DNA of 61,463 nt from Coriobacteriaceae bacterium (GCA_019421015.1 JAHZGC010000004.1:126367-187829); one strand, 5' to 3'; counted from the stretch's first letter, positions 42,594 to 51,996 are shown. The notes: a model not told the origin generated them from the letters alone. Numbers and translations: made by a program.

Positions 42594-43223
42594 GTGGAAC
42601 AGGGGGCGGTCGTGCAGGACGGTGCCGTGCACATTGCCGAAAAGCTCGGCATCGACGACTTTTTTGAGATGGCCTCCCTTGAGCGGAGGTTTTACGGCGA
42701 CGAGTTCATCACACCGCCCGAGGAGGCCTGGGAGTGGTACCGGGCCTTTCCCGGCTCCGTGGTCGCCGCCAAGGACCTGCAGACGGGGAGGGTCGCGGGC
42801 TTCGTGAACCTCTTCCCGGTACGGCGGGAGGTCGGGGACGCCCTGCTTGCCGGCACGTTCAACGACGCGGCCCTCACGGTTGCCGACATAGCCGGTGCCG
42901 GCGTTCCCGCGACGTTGTTCTTCTGCTGCGCGGCGATGGACGAGGGCTACCGGGGCAACGGGCTGCTGCGCCGCCTCGTCTGGACCGCCTTGGAGCCGTA
43001 CCGCGAGCTTGCGGGCGTCGTCGACCTGGTGGTGGCCGACACCGTGACCGGGGACGGGGCGCGCCTCATGGAGCGCTTTGGCTTTGGGCTCGTCGGGGAC
43101 TCCGACCACGGCTCGCGCGTCTATGCGCAGCCCTTCCCGGAATTCGTCGACCGCGTGGACGCCGCTATGCGCAGCTTTTGTGTGGGGCCTGCGCCTGTGG
43201 GACGCACGCGTTGTTCTTTGTGA
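42594..43223 (+). CDS. GNAT-family acetyltransferase
   Basis: 209 residues from GTG 42594 behind GGAGGAGG. The core resembles the GNAT fold: GRVAGFVNLFPV (beta strands), and the acetyl-CoA loop as EGYRGNGLLRRLVWTALEPYR, matching the R/Q-x-x-G-x-G/A pattern (Y-R-G-N-G). The end has GARLMERFGFGLVGDS, the usual N-x-x-x-Y-x-K/R-x-G-F region. The substrate is unknown. Confidence 0.75.
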   Translation: MEQGAVVQDGAVHIAEKLGIDDFFEMASLERRFYGDEFITPPEEAWEWYRAFPGSVVAAKDLQTGRVAGFVNLFPVRREVGDALLAGTFNDAALTVADIAGAGVPATLFFCCAAMDEGYRGNGLLRRLVWTALEPYRELAGVVDLVVADTVTGDGARLMERFGFGLVGDSDHGSRVYAQPFPEFVDRVDAAMRSFCVGPAPVGRTRCSL

Positions 43224-43259
43224 GCGTCTTCTCATCCCTTACAGTTTTCTAACGTTCGG

Positions 43260-43291
43260 CCGCGTCCCTACGGGGTTCGGCCCCAACGCGG
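43260..43291 (+). other. Hairpin upstream of the two-component operon
   Basis: CCGCGT (43260-43265) pairs with ACGCGG (43286-43291), with an inner GGGG/CCCC stem. No T-run. It could end the GNAT transcript or lie in the leader of the regulator gene. Confidence 0.35.
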
Positions 43292-43352
43292 TAAAGTTAA
43301 TCGTTGGCTGCGGAAATGCCCAAACGTCCCGTACACGATCCCGGGGGTATCC

Positions 43353-44054
43353 ATGGCAACTGTGTTGGTGGTGGACGACGAGCGTACGATCGCCGACCTC
43401 GTCGAGGTGTATCTGGAGAACGAGGGGTTCAAGGTGCTCAAGGCCTCCGACGCCTCCACGGCGCTGGCCCTTGTGGGGGAGCATCCTGTCGACGTGGCGA
43501 TACTCGACGTCATGCTGCCCGACATGAGCGGCTTCGACCTTTGCCGCCGCATTCGGCAGGACCGCTTCTTTCCCATCCTCATGCTTACGGCCCGGGTGGC
43601 CGACACCGACAAGATCAACGGCCTCTCCATGGGTGCCGACGACTACGTCACGAAGCCCTTCAACCCCCTTGAGCTCGTGGCCCGGGTCAAGTCGCAGCTG
43701 CGCCGCTACACGCGCTACGACCAGCAGGGCCCTGCGGCCGAGGAGCCCGAGGAGCACGACTTCATGGGCCTCGTGATAAACAACGCCTCCCACAAGGCGA
43801 CGCTCTACGGGCGCCCCCTCGAACTCACGCCCACCGAGTTCGCCATCCTCTGGTACCTGAGCGACCACCGCGGTGAGGTCATATCCAACGAAGCCCTCTA
43901 TGAGGCGGTGTGGGGCGAGAAGTACCTCGAAAGCAGCAGCAACACGGTGATGGCCCACATCGCCCGCCTCAGGGCCAAGATGGGCGAGACGGCCCGCAAA
44001 CCGCGCATCATCCAGACGGTGTGGGGCGTGGGGTATACCATTGAGCGGGGTTAA
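43353..44054 (+). CDS. OmpR-family response regulator (VanR-like)
   Basis: 233 residues. Receiver with D-D in VLVVDDERTI, the phosphorylation Asp in AILDVMLPDMSG, T in MLTARVAD, and Lys in YVTKPFNPLEL. The C-terminal winged helix has LTPTEFAILWYLSDHRGEVISNEALYEAVWG and ends KPRIIQTVWGVGYTIE. The kinase gene overlaps its end by 14 bp. The sequence is closest in style to VanR/RegX-type regulators of Gram-positives, but no vancomycin resistance genes are present. Confidence 0.9.
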   Translation: MATVLVVDDERTIADLVEVYLENEGFKVLKASDASTALALVGEHPVDVAILDVMLPDMSGFDLCRRIRQDRFFPILMLTARVADTDKINGLSMGADDYVTKPFNPLELVARVKSQLRRYTRYDQQGPAAEEPEEHDFMGLVINNASHKATLYGRPLELTPTEFAILWYLSDHRGEVISNEALYEAVWGEKYLESSSNTVMAHIARLRAKMGETARKPRIIQTVWGVGYTIERG

Positions 44055-45201
44055 GCGGTCGATCCGCGCCAACCTGACGCGCCAGCTCGTCAAGAACTGC
44101 GCCACCGCCCTGCTCGTGTGGGTGCTCGTGCTGGTGGTGGGCTTCTTGCTGTGCCGGGCCTATTTCTCGCGCTACGTCTGGTATGGGGACGAGCCGCTCT
44201 ACCCCCTGCTCTCGTTTGTCAACCACCGTTTTGACCTCGTGTTCCTGGTGCTGTTGGGAATAGGGGCCCTTGTCATCTTCATCTTCAACTGGGCGCGGAC
44301 CCTCTCCTATGTCGACATGGTGGTCCAGGCGACCGAGCAGCTCGTGGCCGACGACGGGGAGGAGATCGCGCTTCCCGAGGAGCTCCACGAGGTGGCCGGG
44401 CGCCTCAACGCCGCCAAGCTCCGTGCCGCCGAGGCCGACCGCGCGGCCGCCGACGAGGCCCAACGGAAAAACGACCTGCTCGTCTACCTGGCCCACGACC
44501 TTAAGACCCCGCTCACCTCGGTCATCGGCTACCTCCAGCTCCTCCACGACGAGCAGGACATAACGCCGGAGCTGCGCCGCCGGTACGAAGGTGTGGCCCT
44601 GGACCGCGCCCAGCGCCTCGAAGACCTGGTGAACGAGTTCTTCGAGGTGGCGCGGCTCAACCTGGCCAAGTCGTCTCTGTGCTGCGCGCCCCTGAACATC
44701 GGCCGCATGGTGGAGCAGGTCATGTTCGAGTACCGCCCCGTCATGGAGCCCAAGGGCCTGACCTACCGCGTGACGGTCGACGGCGACGCGGTGGCGACCT
44801 GCGACGCCAACAAGGTGGAGCGCCTCTTTGACAACCTCGTGCGCAACGCGGTGAACTACAGCTGGCCCAACACGCAGGTTGAGGTGGGCGTGCACGTCAC
44901 GGGGCCCGAGGCAAAAGGGTCCGCCGAGGAAGGCCGCCGCCTGGGGGCGCTCCCCGCCGGCGTGGAGATCCGTGTGGAGAACCGGGGCGACACGATCCCC
45001 GCGGACCAGCTCGAGCGCCTCTTTGACCAGTTTTATCGGCTGAGCTCCTCGCGCGACAGCGACACGGGCGGCAGCGGCCTGGGCCTTGCCATCGCCAAGC
45101 GCATCGTGGAGGCCCACGGCGGGACTATCTGCGCGCTCAGCGAAGACGGCGTCGTGACCTTTGCCGTGTGGTTGCCAAAAGAGCCCCCGCTCCAAGACTA
45201 G
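44041..45201 (+). CDS. Membrane sensor histidine kinase (VanS-like)
   Basis: 386 residues from TTG 44041, overlapping the regulator. Two membrane helices (~20-40 and ~60-80) with a short extracytoplasmic loop of about 25 residues, a short linker, then the H box YLAHDLKTPLTSVIGYLQLL, N box FDNLVRNAVNYS, and G boxes with GGSGLGLAIAKRIVEAHGG. The D-L-K-T-P-L-T H box is typical of VanS-type kinases that sense cell-wall conditions. It forms a two-component pair with the preceding gene. Confidence 0.9.
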   Translation: MSGVKRSIRANLTRQLVKNCATALLVWVLVLVVGFLLCRAYFSRYVWYGDEPLYPLLSFVNHRFDLVFLVLLGIGALVIFIFNWARTLSYVDMVVQATEQLVADDGEEIALPEELHEVAGRLNAAKLRAAEADRAAADEAQRKNDLLVYLAHDLKTPLTSVIGYLQLLHDEQDITPELRRRYEGVALDRAQRLEDLVNEFFEVARLNLAKSSLCCAPLNIGRMVEQVMFEYRPVMEPKGLTYRVTVDGDAVATCDANKVERLFDNLVRNAVNYSWPNTQVEVGVHVTGPEAKGSAEEGRRLGALPAGVEIRVENRGDTIPADQLERLFDQFYRLSSSRDSDTGGSGLGLAIAKRIVEAHGGTICALSEDGVVTFAVWLPKEPPLQD

Positions 45202-45252
45202 AAGATGGTAGGATTGCCCGACTGGCATACGGTTCGACAGAAGGGCAAGACC

Positions 45253-46902
45253 ATGGCATGCGATTGCGGGTGCACCGAGGCGCCCAAGGGCTCGTACTAC
45301 ATCACGACCCCCATCTACTACGTGAACGCGGCGCCGCATCTCGGAACCGCCTACTCCACCATCATGGCCGACGTCCAGGCGCGCTTTCGCCGCATGGACG
45401 GCTACGACGTCCTGTTCCTGACCGGCCTCGACGAGCACGGCCAGAAGGTGGCCGACTCCGCCGCCGCCCACGCCCTGACCCCCCAGCAGTGGTGCGACTC
45501 GATGGTGCCCCCCTTCCATGAGCTCTGGGGAGAGCTGAACATCTCCAACGACGACTTCATCCGCACCACCCAGCCGCGCCACGAGCGGGCGGTACAGCAC
45601 TTCTGGGAGGTGCTCAAAGAGCGCGGCTACATCTACAAGGGTGCCTACGAGGGCTGGTACTGCGTCCCCGACGAGACCTTCTTTACCGAGACCGACGTGC
45701 GCCACGCCAACGAGGACGAGAACGGCGCGTACGACGAGACCGCCGTGCCGCTGTGCCCCGACTGCAAGCGCCCCCTGCAGCGCATCAGCGAGGAGAGCTG
45801 GTTCTTCAAGCTCTCGGAGTTCCAACAGCCGCTACTCGACCTCTATGCCGCCCATCCCGACTTCATCGAGCCCGAGATCCGGCGCAACGAGGTGGTGTCG
45901 TTCGTGGAGGGTGGCCTCAAGGACCTCTCGGTGACGCGCACCACCTTTGACTGGGGCATCCCGCTGCCCTTTGACCCCGACCACGTGACCTATGTGTGGT
46001 TCGACGCCCTGCTCAACTACCTCACCGCCGTGGGCTACGGCGACCCGGCCCCCGAGGCGCAGGCGGAGCTTGCCTACCGCTGGCCCGCCCAGCAGCACAT
46101 CGTGGGCAAGGACATCATCCGCTTCCACTGCGTCATTTGGCCCCCGCTGCTCCCGGCGCCGCGGCTGCCGGTGCCGGGGCACGGGCGCGCACCCGGCTCC
46201 CCCCTCGGGCGCAACGCCGAGACCGGCAAGGGCGAGAAGATGTCGAAGAGCCGCGGCAACGCGATCGCCCCGCGCCAGGTCATCGACCTGCTGGGCGTCG
46301 ACGGCTACCGCTACTACTTCATGACCGACGTGGCCCACGGCATGGACGGTGCGATCAGCTTTGAGCGCATGGCCCAGGTCTACAACGCCGACCTGGCCAA
46401 CAGCTGGGGCAACCTCGTGAGCCGCTCGCTCAACATGAGTGCCAAGTACTTCGAGGGCGCAAGCCCGCGGCGCCAGGACGGCTGGGCCGAGCGCGACAGC
46501 CCCCTGAAGGCCGCCGCCGAGGGCCTCTATGGGCGCTATGCCGAGGCCATGGGCGCCTTCGACTACCAGCGTGCGGCCCGCGCCGTCATGGACTTCGTGG
46601 CCGAGGCGAACCTCTATATCGAGAACACCGCCCCCTGGGCGCTGGCCAAGGACCCGGCCAAGGCCGATGAGCTCGCGTTCGTCATCTGGAGCCTTGTCGA
46701 GGCTATCCGCATCGCGGCCACCCTGCTCGCACCCTTCACGCCGTCGTCCTCTGCCGAGGCCCTCGGCCGCATCGCGATGCCCGAGGCGCTCGACATTCCC
46801 CTGGAGCGCGCATGCGCATGGGGCCTCTTTGAGGGAGGGCTGCCCGTCGAGAAGGGAGCGGCGCTGTTCCCGCGCCTCTCCGAAGAAGACCTGCCATGCT
46901 AG
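45253..46902 (+). CDS. metG: Methionyl-tRNA synthetase with a locally abnormal core segment
   Basis: 549 residues from ATG 45253. Class I signature Y-Y-V-N-A-A-P-H-L-G-T (HIGH variant) near 20, an insert with L-C-P-D-C, GIPLPFDPDHVTYVWFDALLNYL, and K-M-S-K-S near 331. It lacks the optional C-terminal tRNA-binding domain, as many MetRS do. Between 46141 and 46206 the reading frame is open, but the protein reads as Pro/Arg/Gly-rich where other MetRS have W-P-A-x-L-x-A-x-G-L-P-L-P...A-H-G-(F/W)-L. About eight residues look changed, including the conserved His of A-H-G, each explained by one base. This may be a sequencing or assembly error or real damage. Confidence 0.9.
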   Translation: MACDCGCTEAPKGSYYITTPIYYVNAAPHLGTAYSTIMADVQARFRRMDGYDVLFLTGLDEHGQKVADSAAAHALTPQQWCDSMVPPFHELWGELNISNDDFIRTTQPRHERAVQHFWEVLKERGYIYKGAYEGWYCVPDETFFTETDVRHANEDENGAYDETAVPLCPDCKRPLQRISEESWFFKLSEFQQPLLDLYAAHPDFIEPEIRRNEVVSFVEGGLKDLSVTRTTFDWGIPLPFDPDHVTYVWFDALLNYLTAVGYGDPAPEAQAELAYRWPAQQHIVGKDIIRFHCVIWPPLLPAPRLPVPGHGRAPGSPLGRNAETGKGEKMSKSRGNAIAPRQVIDLLGVDGYRYYFMTDVAHGMDGAISFERMAQVYNADLANSWGNLVSRSLNMSAKYFEGASPRRQDGWAERDSPLKAAAEGLYGRYAEAMGAFDYQRAARAVMDFVAEANLYIENTAPWALAKDPAKADELAFVIWSLVEAIRIAATLLAPFTPSSSAEALGRIAMPEALDIPLERACAWGLFEGGLPVEKGAALFPRLSEEDLPC

Positions 46903-47855
46903 AGATGCCGGCTGCCCCGCTTCCCGAGGCGTTCTTCTCGACCAAGAAGGGGGCGGCCGTCGCGCTGCCCCCCGCCGAGGGGCCTGTGGCCGACTCCCAC
47001 ACCCACCTGCACAGCCTCCGCGCGGTCGACCCGGCCCTCGCCCTGGCGCGGGCGGCCGTGGCGGGCGTGCGCTTTGTGGTGGACGTGGTCGATCCCACCG
47101 AGGAGGCCCGCGACCCCTATGCGGTTCTCGCCGATCTGGCCGCGTGGCAGCGGGAGTGCGCCGCCATCCTCGAGGCGTGGGGGTCCCAGGGCGTCTTTGA
47201 CGCGTTGGGCGAGAAGCCCTCGGCGCCCCGCCTGCGCCTCGTGGCCGGCTGCCACCCCCACAACGCGTCCAAGTTCGACCAGGGCGCCCGCGACGCGCTG
47301 CGCACGCTACTGACGGACCCCCTGTGCTCGGGCATCGGCGAGATCGGCCTCGACTACCACTACGACCTTTCGCCCCGCGATACCCAGCGCGAGGTCTTTC
47401 GCGAGCAGCTGGCGCTGGCCTGCGAGCTCGACGCCCCGGTGTCGCTCCATATCCGTGAGGCGCACCACGAGGCGCAGCCCATCATGGCCGCGGTCGGCGT
47501 CCCGAGCGCCGGTGCCGTGCTGCACTGCTTCGATCTGGGGCCGCAGGACGCAGCCCCCTTCCAGGCCATGGGCTGCGTGCTCGGCATCGGCGGTGCGGTG
47601 ACCTTCAAGCGCAACGAGGGGACTCGCGAGGCGGTGGCCGCCGCGCCCGTGGGCGGTGTAGTGACCGAGACCGACGCGCCCTACATGGCGCCCGAGCCCC
47701 TGCGCGGCACGCCCTGCGAGCCGGCCATGACGGCCCTGACCGCACGGTTTGCGGCCGATCTGCGCCCCGAAGGTCCCCGCGCGTTCTATGCCCGGGCCTA
47801 TGAACGGGCGGTCGGGCTGTTCGACGGCCCGTCGCCGCTGGTGTCGGGGGAGTAG
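46896..47855 (+). CDS. tatD: TatD-family metal-dependent hydrolase
   Basis: 319 residues; the start overlaps the metG stop by 7 bp, so translation is coupled. Metal ligands of the TatD TIM barrel: D-S-H-T-H-L-H near 34, G-E-I-G-L-D-Y-H near 150, H-I-R-E-A-H near 187, V-L-H-C-F near 210 and T-E-T-D-A-P-Y near 250. Members are 3'-5' DNases or D-aminoacyl-tRNA-type deacylases. metG-tatD-rsmA is a common order in Gram-positives and continues here. The N-terminal ~25 residues are a non-conserved extension. Confidence 0.9.
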   Translation: MLEMPAAPLPEAFFSTKKGAAVALPPAEGPVADSHTHLHSLRAVDPALALARAAVAGVRFVVDVVDPTEEARDPYAVLADLAAWQRECAAILEAWGSQGVFDALGEKPSAPRLRLVAGCHPHNASKFDQGARDALRTLLTDPLCSGIGEIGLDYHYDLSPRDTQREVFREQLALACELDAPVSLHIREAHHEAQPIMAAVGVPSAGAVLHCFDLGPQDAAPFQAMGCVLGIGGAVTFKRNEGTREAVAAAPVGGVVTETDAPYMAPEPLRGTPCEPAMTALTARFAADLRPEGPRAFYARAYERAVGLFDGPSPLVSGE

Positions 47856-47859
47856 CCCC

Positions 47860-48450
47860 ATGGCGGCGGACGTCTGCGTATGGGCGGCCTCCCCGCGGGT
47901 CGGTTCCTGTGCGAGGATGGCGTCGGCGGTGGCCCGGGGGCTCCGAGACGGTGGGAGCCGGCCCTATGAGGTGCGCCTGGCCGACTACGACGTGCTCGGC
48001 TGCACCGGTTGCGGGGCATGCGAGCGCACGGGCTCCTGCGTCTTGGCGGGACGCCCGACGTCGAGCGGACGGCCCGGCTTTGACGAGCTGCTGGCCACCG
48101 TGGACGCCGCCGATGCGCTGCTGCTCGTCGCCCCGGTGTTCTTTGCCGGGCCGCCCTCGCAGCTCAAGGCCTTTCTCGACCGGCTGCAGCCGTTTTGGGC
48201 TCAGCGCTACCTGCTCAAGACCCGGGCTGCCCTTGCACCGGCCTTGCGCCGGCCCTTTGAGCTGGCGGTCGTTGGGAGCGGGGGAGACCCGTTTGGGTAC
48301 GACCCGCTGGTGACCTGCTGCCGCTCCGCCCTGCGCATGGCCGATTTTGAGCTGCAGGCCGTTCACGACTTCGTGGGGGACTGCGACATGGACCGTGCCG
48401 AAGCCCTGGGGCGCGACTTTGCCCAGCGCCTTGGGCGCTCCTTGCAGTAA
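47860..48450 (+). CDS. NADPH-dependent FMN reductase / flavodoxin-fold protein
   Basis: 196 residues from ATG 47860, four bases after the tatD stop, with GGGGGAG upstream. Flavodoxin-like fold: VWAASPRVGSCARMASAVARGL at the phosphate-binding loop, C-T-G-C-G-A-C-E near 46-53, as in iron-sulfur flavoproteins, and LLLVAPVFFAGPPSQLKAFLDR. The Cys pattern C-x2-C-x2-C may bind an Fe-S cluster. It sits between tatD and rsmA. The electron donor and acceptor are not known. Confidence 0.8.
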   Translation: MAADVCVWAASPRVGSCARMASAVARGLRDGGSRPYEVRLADYDVLGCTGCGACERTGSCVLAGRPTSSGRPGFDELLATVDAADALLLVAPVFFAGPPSQLKAFLDRLQPFWAQRYLLKTRAALAPALRRPFELAVVGSGGDPFGYDPLVTCCRSALRMADFELQAVHDFVGDCDMDRAEALGRDFAQRLGRSLQ

Positions 48451-48484
48451 AGGACCTATCACGCGATCAGGAGGTTTTCTCCCC

Positions 48485-49372
48485 ATGCCCCATTCCCGCC
48501 TTGCCAGCGTCGGCGCCACGCGCTCGACCCTTGAGGAGTTCGGCCTTGCGGCCAAGTACGCCTTGGGCCAGAACTTCCTGGTAAACGATGACGTCGTGGG
48601 ACGTATCGTGGCCATGGCTGACCTGGGGCCCGACGACGTGGTGCTCGAGGTGGGGCCGGGCATCGGCACGCTCACCACCGCGCTCCTTCCCCAGGTAGCG
48701 GCCGTGGTCGCCGTGGAGGCCGACCGCGACATGGCACGGCCCCTGTCGTCTTCGACCGCCGACTACTCGGAGCGCTTTGCCCTCGTGCAGGGGGATGCCC
48801 TCAAGGTGACGCCGGAGCAGCTGGAGGCGGCCCTCGCCGCGCTCGGCCGTCCTGGGGCGCGCCGGCTGCCGAACCGCTGGGTCTCCAACCTGCCCTATGC
48901 CGTTGCGGCCACGCTGATCCTCAAGTACTTCGAGCAGTGGGACTTCATCCAAGACGCCACGGTCATGGTGCAAAGCGAGGTGGCCGACCGCATCTGCGCC
49001 GAGCCGGGGAGCAAGATCTACGGCGCCTACACCCTCAAGCTGAGGCTCTACGCCAGGGTGACCGGGCGCTTCCAGGTGCCCCCGAGCTGCTTCTTCCCGG
49101 CTCCCCATGTGGAGAGCTCCGTCGTGCATCTCGAGCGCATCCCCGAGGACGAGCGCCTGGGGGCCCAGGAGGCCCGGTTCACCGCGGAGGTGATCGAGGC
49201 GGCCTTCGCCCAGCGGCGCAAGACCATCCGCAACTCCATGGCGGCGGCAAAGCTGTGGGGTAAAGAGGAGCTCGACCGGGCCTATGCGGCCTGTGGGATC
49301 GCGCCCACGGCCCGGGCCGAGACCCTTGGCCTCGACCAGTTCGTGGCGCTCGCGCGTGCGCTCCAGAAATAG
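48485..49372 (+). CDS. rsmA: 16S rRNA dimethyladenosine transferase
   Basis: 295 residues from ATG 48485 (AGGAGG upstream). G-Q-N-F-L-V-N near 28, SAM-binding EVGPGIGTLTTALL near 55, acidic V-E-A-D-R-D, and catalytic N-L-P-Y-A (from SNLPYAVAATLIL) near 137, all as in KsgA/RsmA. It dimethylates two adjacent adenosines near the 3' end of 16S rRNA. The C-terminal part FFPAPHVESSVV and FAQRRKTIRNS is typical. It is followed after 9 bp by the helicase gene. Confidence 0.95.
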   Translation: MPHSRLASVGATRSTLEEFGLAAKYALGQNFLVNDDVVGRIVAMADLGPDDVVLEVGPGIGTLTTALLPQVAAVVAVEADRDMARPLSSSTADYSERFALVQGDALKVTPEQLEAALAALGRPGARRLPNRWVSNLPYAVAATLILKYFEQWDFIQDATVMVQSEVADRICAEPGSKIYGAYTLKLRLYARVTGRFQVPPSCFFPAPHVESSVVHLERIPEDERLGAQEARFTAEVIEAAFAQRRKTIRNSMAAAKLWGKEELDRAYAACGIAPTARAETLGLDQFVALARALQK

Positions 49373-49381
49373 CGGCACCCC

Positions 49382-51952
49382 ATGAACGTCTTTGTCTCCG
49401 AGACCTGCTATCGGCAGGTCTTTGGTAGCAAAAAAGGGTCGAGCCTGCGCCGCATCGACGACTTCAACCGTCTCGTGGGACGGCTCAGGGAGATAGGCTC
49501 GCGCGGGGAGCTCCAGGTGAAGGGTCTGGGTACCAAGAAGTACCGCTCCATGGGCGGCCGCGACGTCTACGGGGTCGACCTCAACAACGGGCTGACGGCC
49601 GAGCGCGTGATCTTTCGCTTCGTGGAGCCGGGCGACGCCGCGGCGGCCCGCTTCGGGCGCTACGGGAGCGCCGGGCAGGCCGAGACGGTGCTGCTCTGCT
49701 ACTGCTCCGAGCACGACTCCCAGCACCGTCACGCCCGGCTCGTGGCCGACGCCGCGGCGCGGGGGCAGGCCCCCGACGTCGCCTGGACGTTGCCCGACGC
49801 CGCGGCGGCGGAGCTGGCCCGCGTCGAGGCCGACGAGGTGCCCTGGCGCACCTATGCCGACAGCGACCTGGAGCGCTACGGGCGCCCCCGGACGCCGGTT
49901 TTGACCGAGGACAAGTTCCGCATCGTGGCCGACTTCTTGGCGGCGGATGCCCCCATGCTCGTGACGGGGGCTGCCGGAAGCGGCAAGACGGAGCTCGGCC
50001 TGCGGATCCTCCACGACTTCTCGCGTTCCTGGGCGGGACGGCAGGGCGGCCTGCCCCGGGTCCTCTATGTGACGTTCTCCCAGCGCCTGCTCTCGGAGGT
50101 GGAGAGCCGCGTGGCGGCCGACGTGCGTCCGGGTTGCGACTTCATGACCTACGACACGCTGCTGCGCACCCTGCGGGCCGAGCCCGACCTGCGTTTTGCG
50201 AGCGCAAAGACCTTCTCCTCCTTTGTCGGCGCGCTGCGGGCGCGCACGGCCATGGGCGGCCCGTCCCGCGCAAAGATGCTGCGCCTGGTCGACGAGCGCG
50301 GCGAGGGGTGCGTCTACGCCGAGGTTTACGGCGTGATCTGCGGGGGCATGGGCCCGGGTTGGGACCGCTGGCCCGAGCCGGATGCGCAACGGCAGGCCGC
50401 GCCCACGCTCGAGAGGGACGCCTACCTCGCCCTTCCCGACGCAAGCTGCGGCCTTACGACGCGCGAAGACCGCGAGGCCGCCTACCTGATCGCCGAGGGC
50501 TTTGTCCGCTGGGTCGCCTCGGCGCGCCTTCTCGAGCGCAGCGGGTGCGCCCTCGCGCTCGCGACCGCGGTGGAACGGGCGCGCTACGACCTCGTGGTCG
50601 CCGACGAGGTGCAGGACCTGACCGAGGTCCAGACCGAGCTGCTCGCCCGTCTGGCGGGCGGAGCCCCCGGCGAGGGAGCCTGCCGCCTGTTCATGACCGG
50701 CGACGTGAACCAGGTCCTCACCCCGACCGCCTTCGACGCGCGCCGGTTCCTGCGCCTGGGCAGGGGGTTGCGGCTCGAGCGCCTCGCGGGGAACTTCCGC
50801 AACCCCGAGGCCGTCTGCGAGCTGGCGAACGCTGTGGCGCAGGTTCGAGAGGAGTCGCCGCGCCTGCCTGCCCGTCGGGCCGGCGAGGCCGCCCCGGAGC
50901 GTGCGTACAACCGCAGCGCGGGACGCACCCTGTGGTGCCTGTGCGACGACGAGGAGCTGCTGTGCCAGATGGTCGACGAGGGGGCCAACATCGCCCTCGT
51001 CTGCGACCCCGCGACCTACCGGCGCCTGCGCCCGGTCTGCTCGAGCGTGTTCACCGTGGACCAGGTCAAGGGGATGGAGTTCGACAACGTCGTGCTCTAC
51101 GGCGTGCTCTCTGCCGAGCGCGCCCGGCTCGACGCGGTGCTGGCGCCCGGACCCAAGGACGCGAGCCTGCACCGGCCCCTGAACCGCCTCTACGTGGGGC
51201 TCACGCGTTCTTGCGGGAGCCTTCTGGTGGTGGAGCCGCGCGGCGGCCAGATGCTCGCCCACCTCGTGGGGCTCGACCCGCGTTTTGAGAGGGTCGATGA
51301 CCCCCTCGACGTCGACTTTGACCTTGACGCTTCGGCCTACGGTTACCTTCAGGTCGCCTTGAGCCTTAAGGACCAGGGGGCGTACGCCCAGGCCCGGGCG
51401 AACTTTGAACGCGCCCTCGCCGTCTCTGCGCGCTGTGCCCGGGTGCCCAAGGCGGCGGGCCTGCCCGTGGTGGCCGACGAGCCGCTCAGTCCGGCAGAAG
51501 AGGAGGAGGCGCGCCGGCAGATGCGGGCCTGCACCCTATACCTCGACCACGGCGAGGCGTCAGAGGGGGAACTGGCGCACCTCTTTGAGCTGGCGGGGCT
51601 CTACGAGGAGGCGCTGCCCCACGCCCGCGCCGCGCTCGACGACAGGCGCGCCGCCCTGCTGACGCTGGCCGCCGAACGCGGGCTCGACGGCGCGCGCTTC
51701 TCGGTGGCCGACAGGCTCGACGCCTTCGAGCGGGCGGCCGAGCGGGCCGGGCTCGACCTTGACGACCTCTGGGGGCTCTCGGATGCCTTCGACCGCCTCC
51801 TGCTGTGGTATCTGGGAGAGCGGGCCGACGACATCGAGCTACTGAGCATGGAGACCTCCGGGCTCGTCTCCCGCACCGGCGCCATCCTTAAAGGGCTTCC
51901 CGTTGGTTTGGGCGGCCGCCGCGGCGCTTTGGGCACCCCCGTGGTAGAGTAG
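49382..51952 (+). CDS. Superfamily 1 helicase with N-terminal RelE-like domain and C-terminal TPR-like repeats
   Basis: 856 residues. The first ~125 residues resemble RelE/ParE-type toxins: an N-terminal strand and helices, then LQVKGLGTKKYRSMGGRDVYGVDL, ERVIFRFVE, and ETVLLCYCSEHDSQHRHARLV, the strand order and closing helix of the fold. A UvrD/PcrA-like helicase follows: Walker A GAAGSGKTE near 205, VVADEVQDLTEVQ near 405, GDVNQVLTP, FTVDQVKGMEFDNVVLYG near 565, and RLYVGLTRSCGSLLVVE near 605. The last ~200 residues are helical repeats (YLQVALSLKDQGAYAQARANFERALAVS) like TPR. The next two genes appear co-transcribed. Role unknown; DNA/RNA repair or defence is possible. Confidence 0.75.
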   Translation: MNVFVSETCYRQVFGSKKGSSLRRIDDFNRLVGRLREIGSRGELQVKGLGTKKYRSMGGRDVYGVDLNNGLTAERVIFRFVEPGDAAAARFGRYGSAGQAETVLLCYCSEHDSQHRHARLVADAAARGQAPDVAWTLPDAAAAELARVEADEVPWRTYADSDLERYGRPRTPVLTEDKFRIVADFLAADAPMLVTGAAGSGKTELGLRILHDFSRSWAGRQGGLPRVLYVTFSQRLLSEVESRVAADVRPGCDFMTYDTLLRTLRAEPDLRFASAKTFSSFVGALRARTAMGGPSRAKMLRLVDERGEGCVYAEVYGVICGGMGPGWDRWPEPDAQRQAAPTLERDAYLALPDASCGLTTREDREAAYLIAEGFVRWVASARLLERSGCALALATAVERARYDLVVADEVQDLTEVQTELLARLAGGAPGEGACRLFMTGDVNQVLTPTAFDARRFLRLGRGLRLERLAGNFRNPEAVCELANAVAQVREESPRLPARRAGEAAPERAYNRSAGRTLWCLCDDEELLCQMVDEGANIALVCDPATYRRLRPVCSSVFTVDQVKGMEFDNVVLYGVLSAERARLDAVLAPGPKDASLHRPLNRLYVGLTRSCGSLLVVEPRGGQMLAHLVGLDPRFERVDDPLDVDFDLDASAYGYLQVALSLKDQGAYAQARANFERALAVSARCARVPKAAGLPVVADEPLSPAEEEEARRQMRACTLYLDHGEASEGELAHLFELAGLYEEALPHARAALDDRRAALLTLAAERGLDGARFSVADRLDAFERAAERAGLDLDDLWGLSDAFDRLLLWYLGERADDIELLSMETSGLVSRTGAILKGLPVGLGGRRGALGTPVVE

Positions 51953-51996
51953 AGGGGCTATGCCCGTCGAAGAGTTGCCTCGAGAAACCAACAGCC

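Noticed and set aside
43353..45201. A vancomycin-resistance cluster
   Set aside because: Only regulator and kinase are present; no ligase, VanX or VanH partner is seen.
46138..46210. A pair of compensating frameshifts in metG
   Set aside because: The neighbouring residues on both sides and L-P-V-P inside stay in the same frame, so single-base changes explain the segment better.
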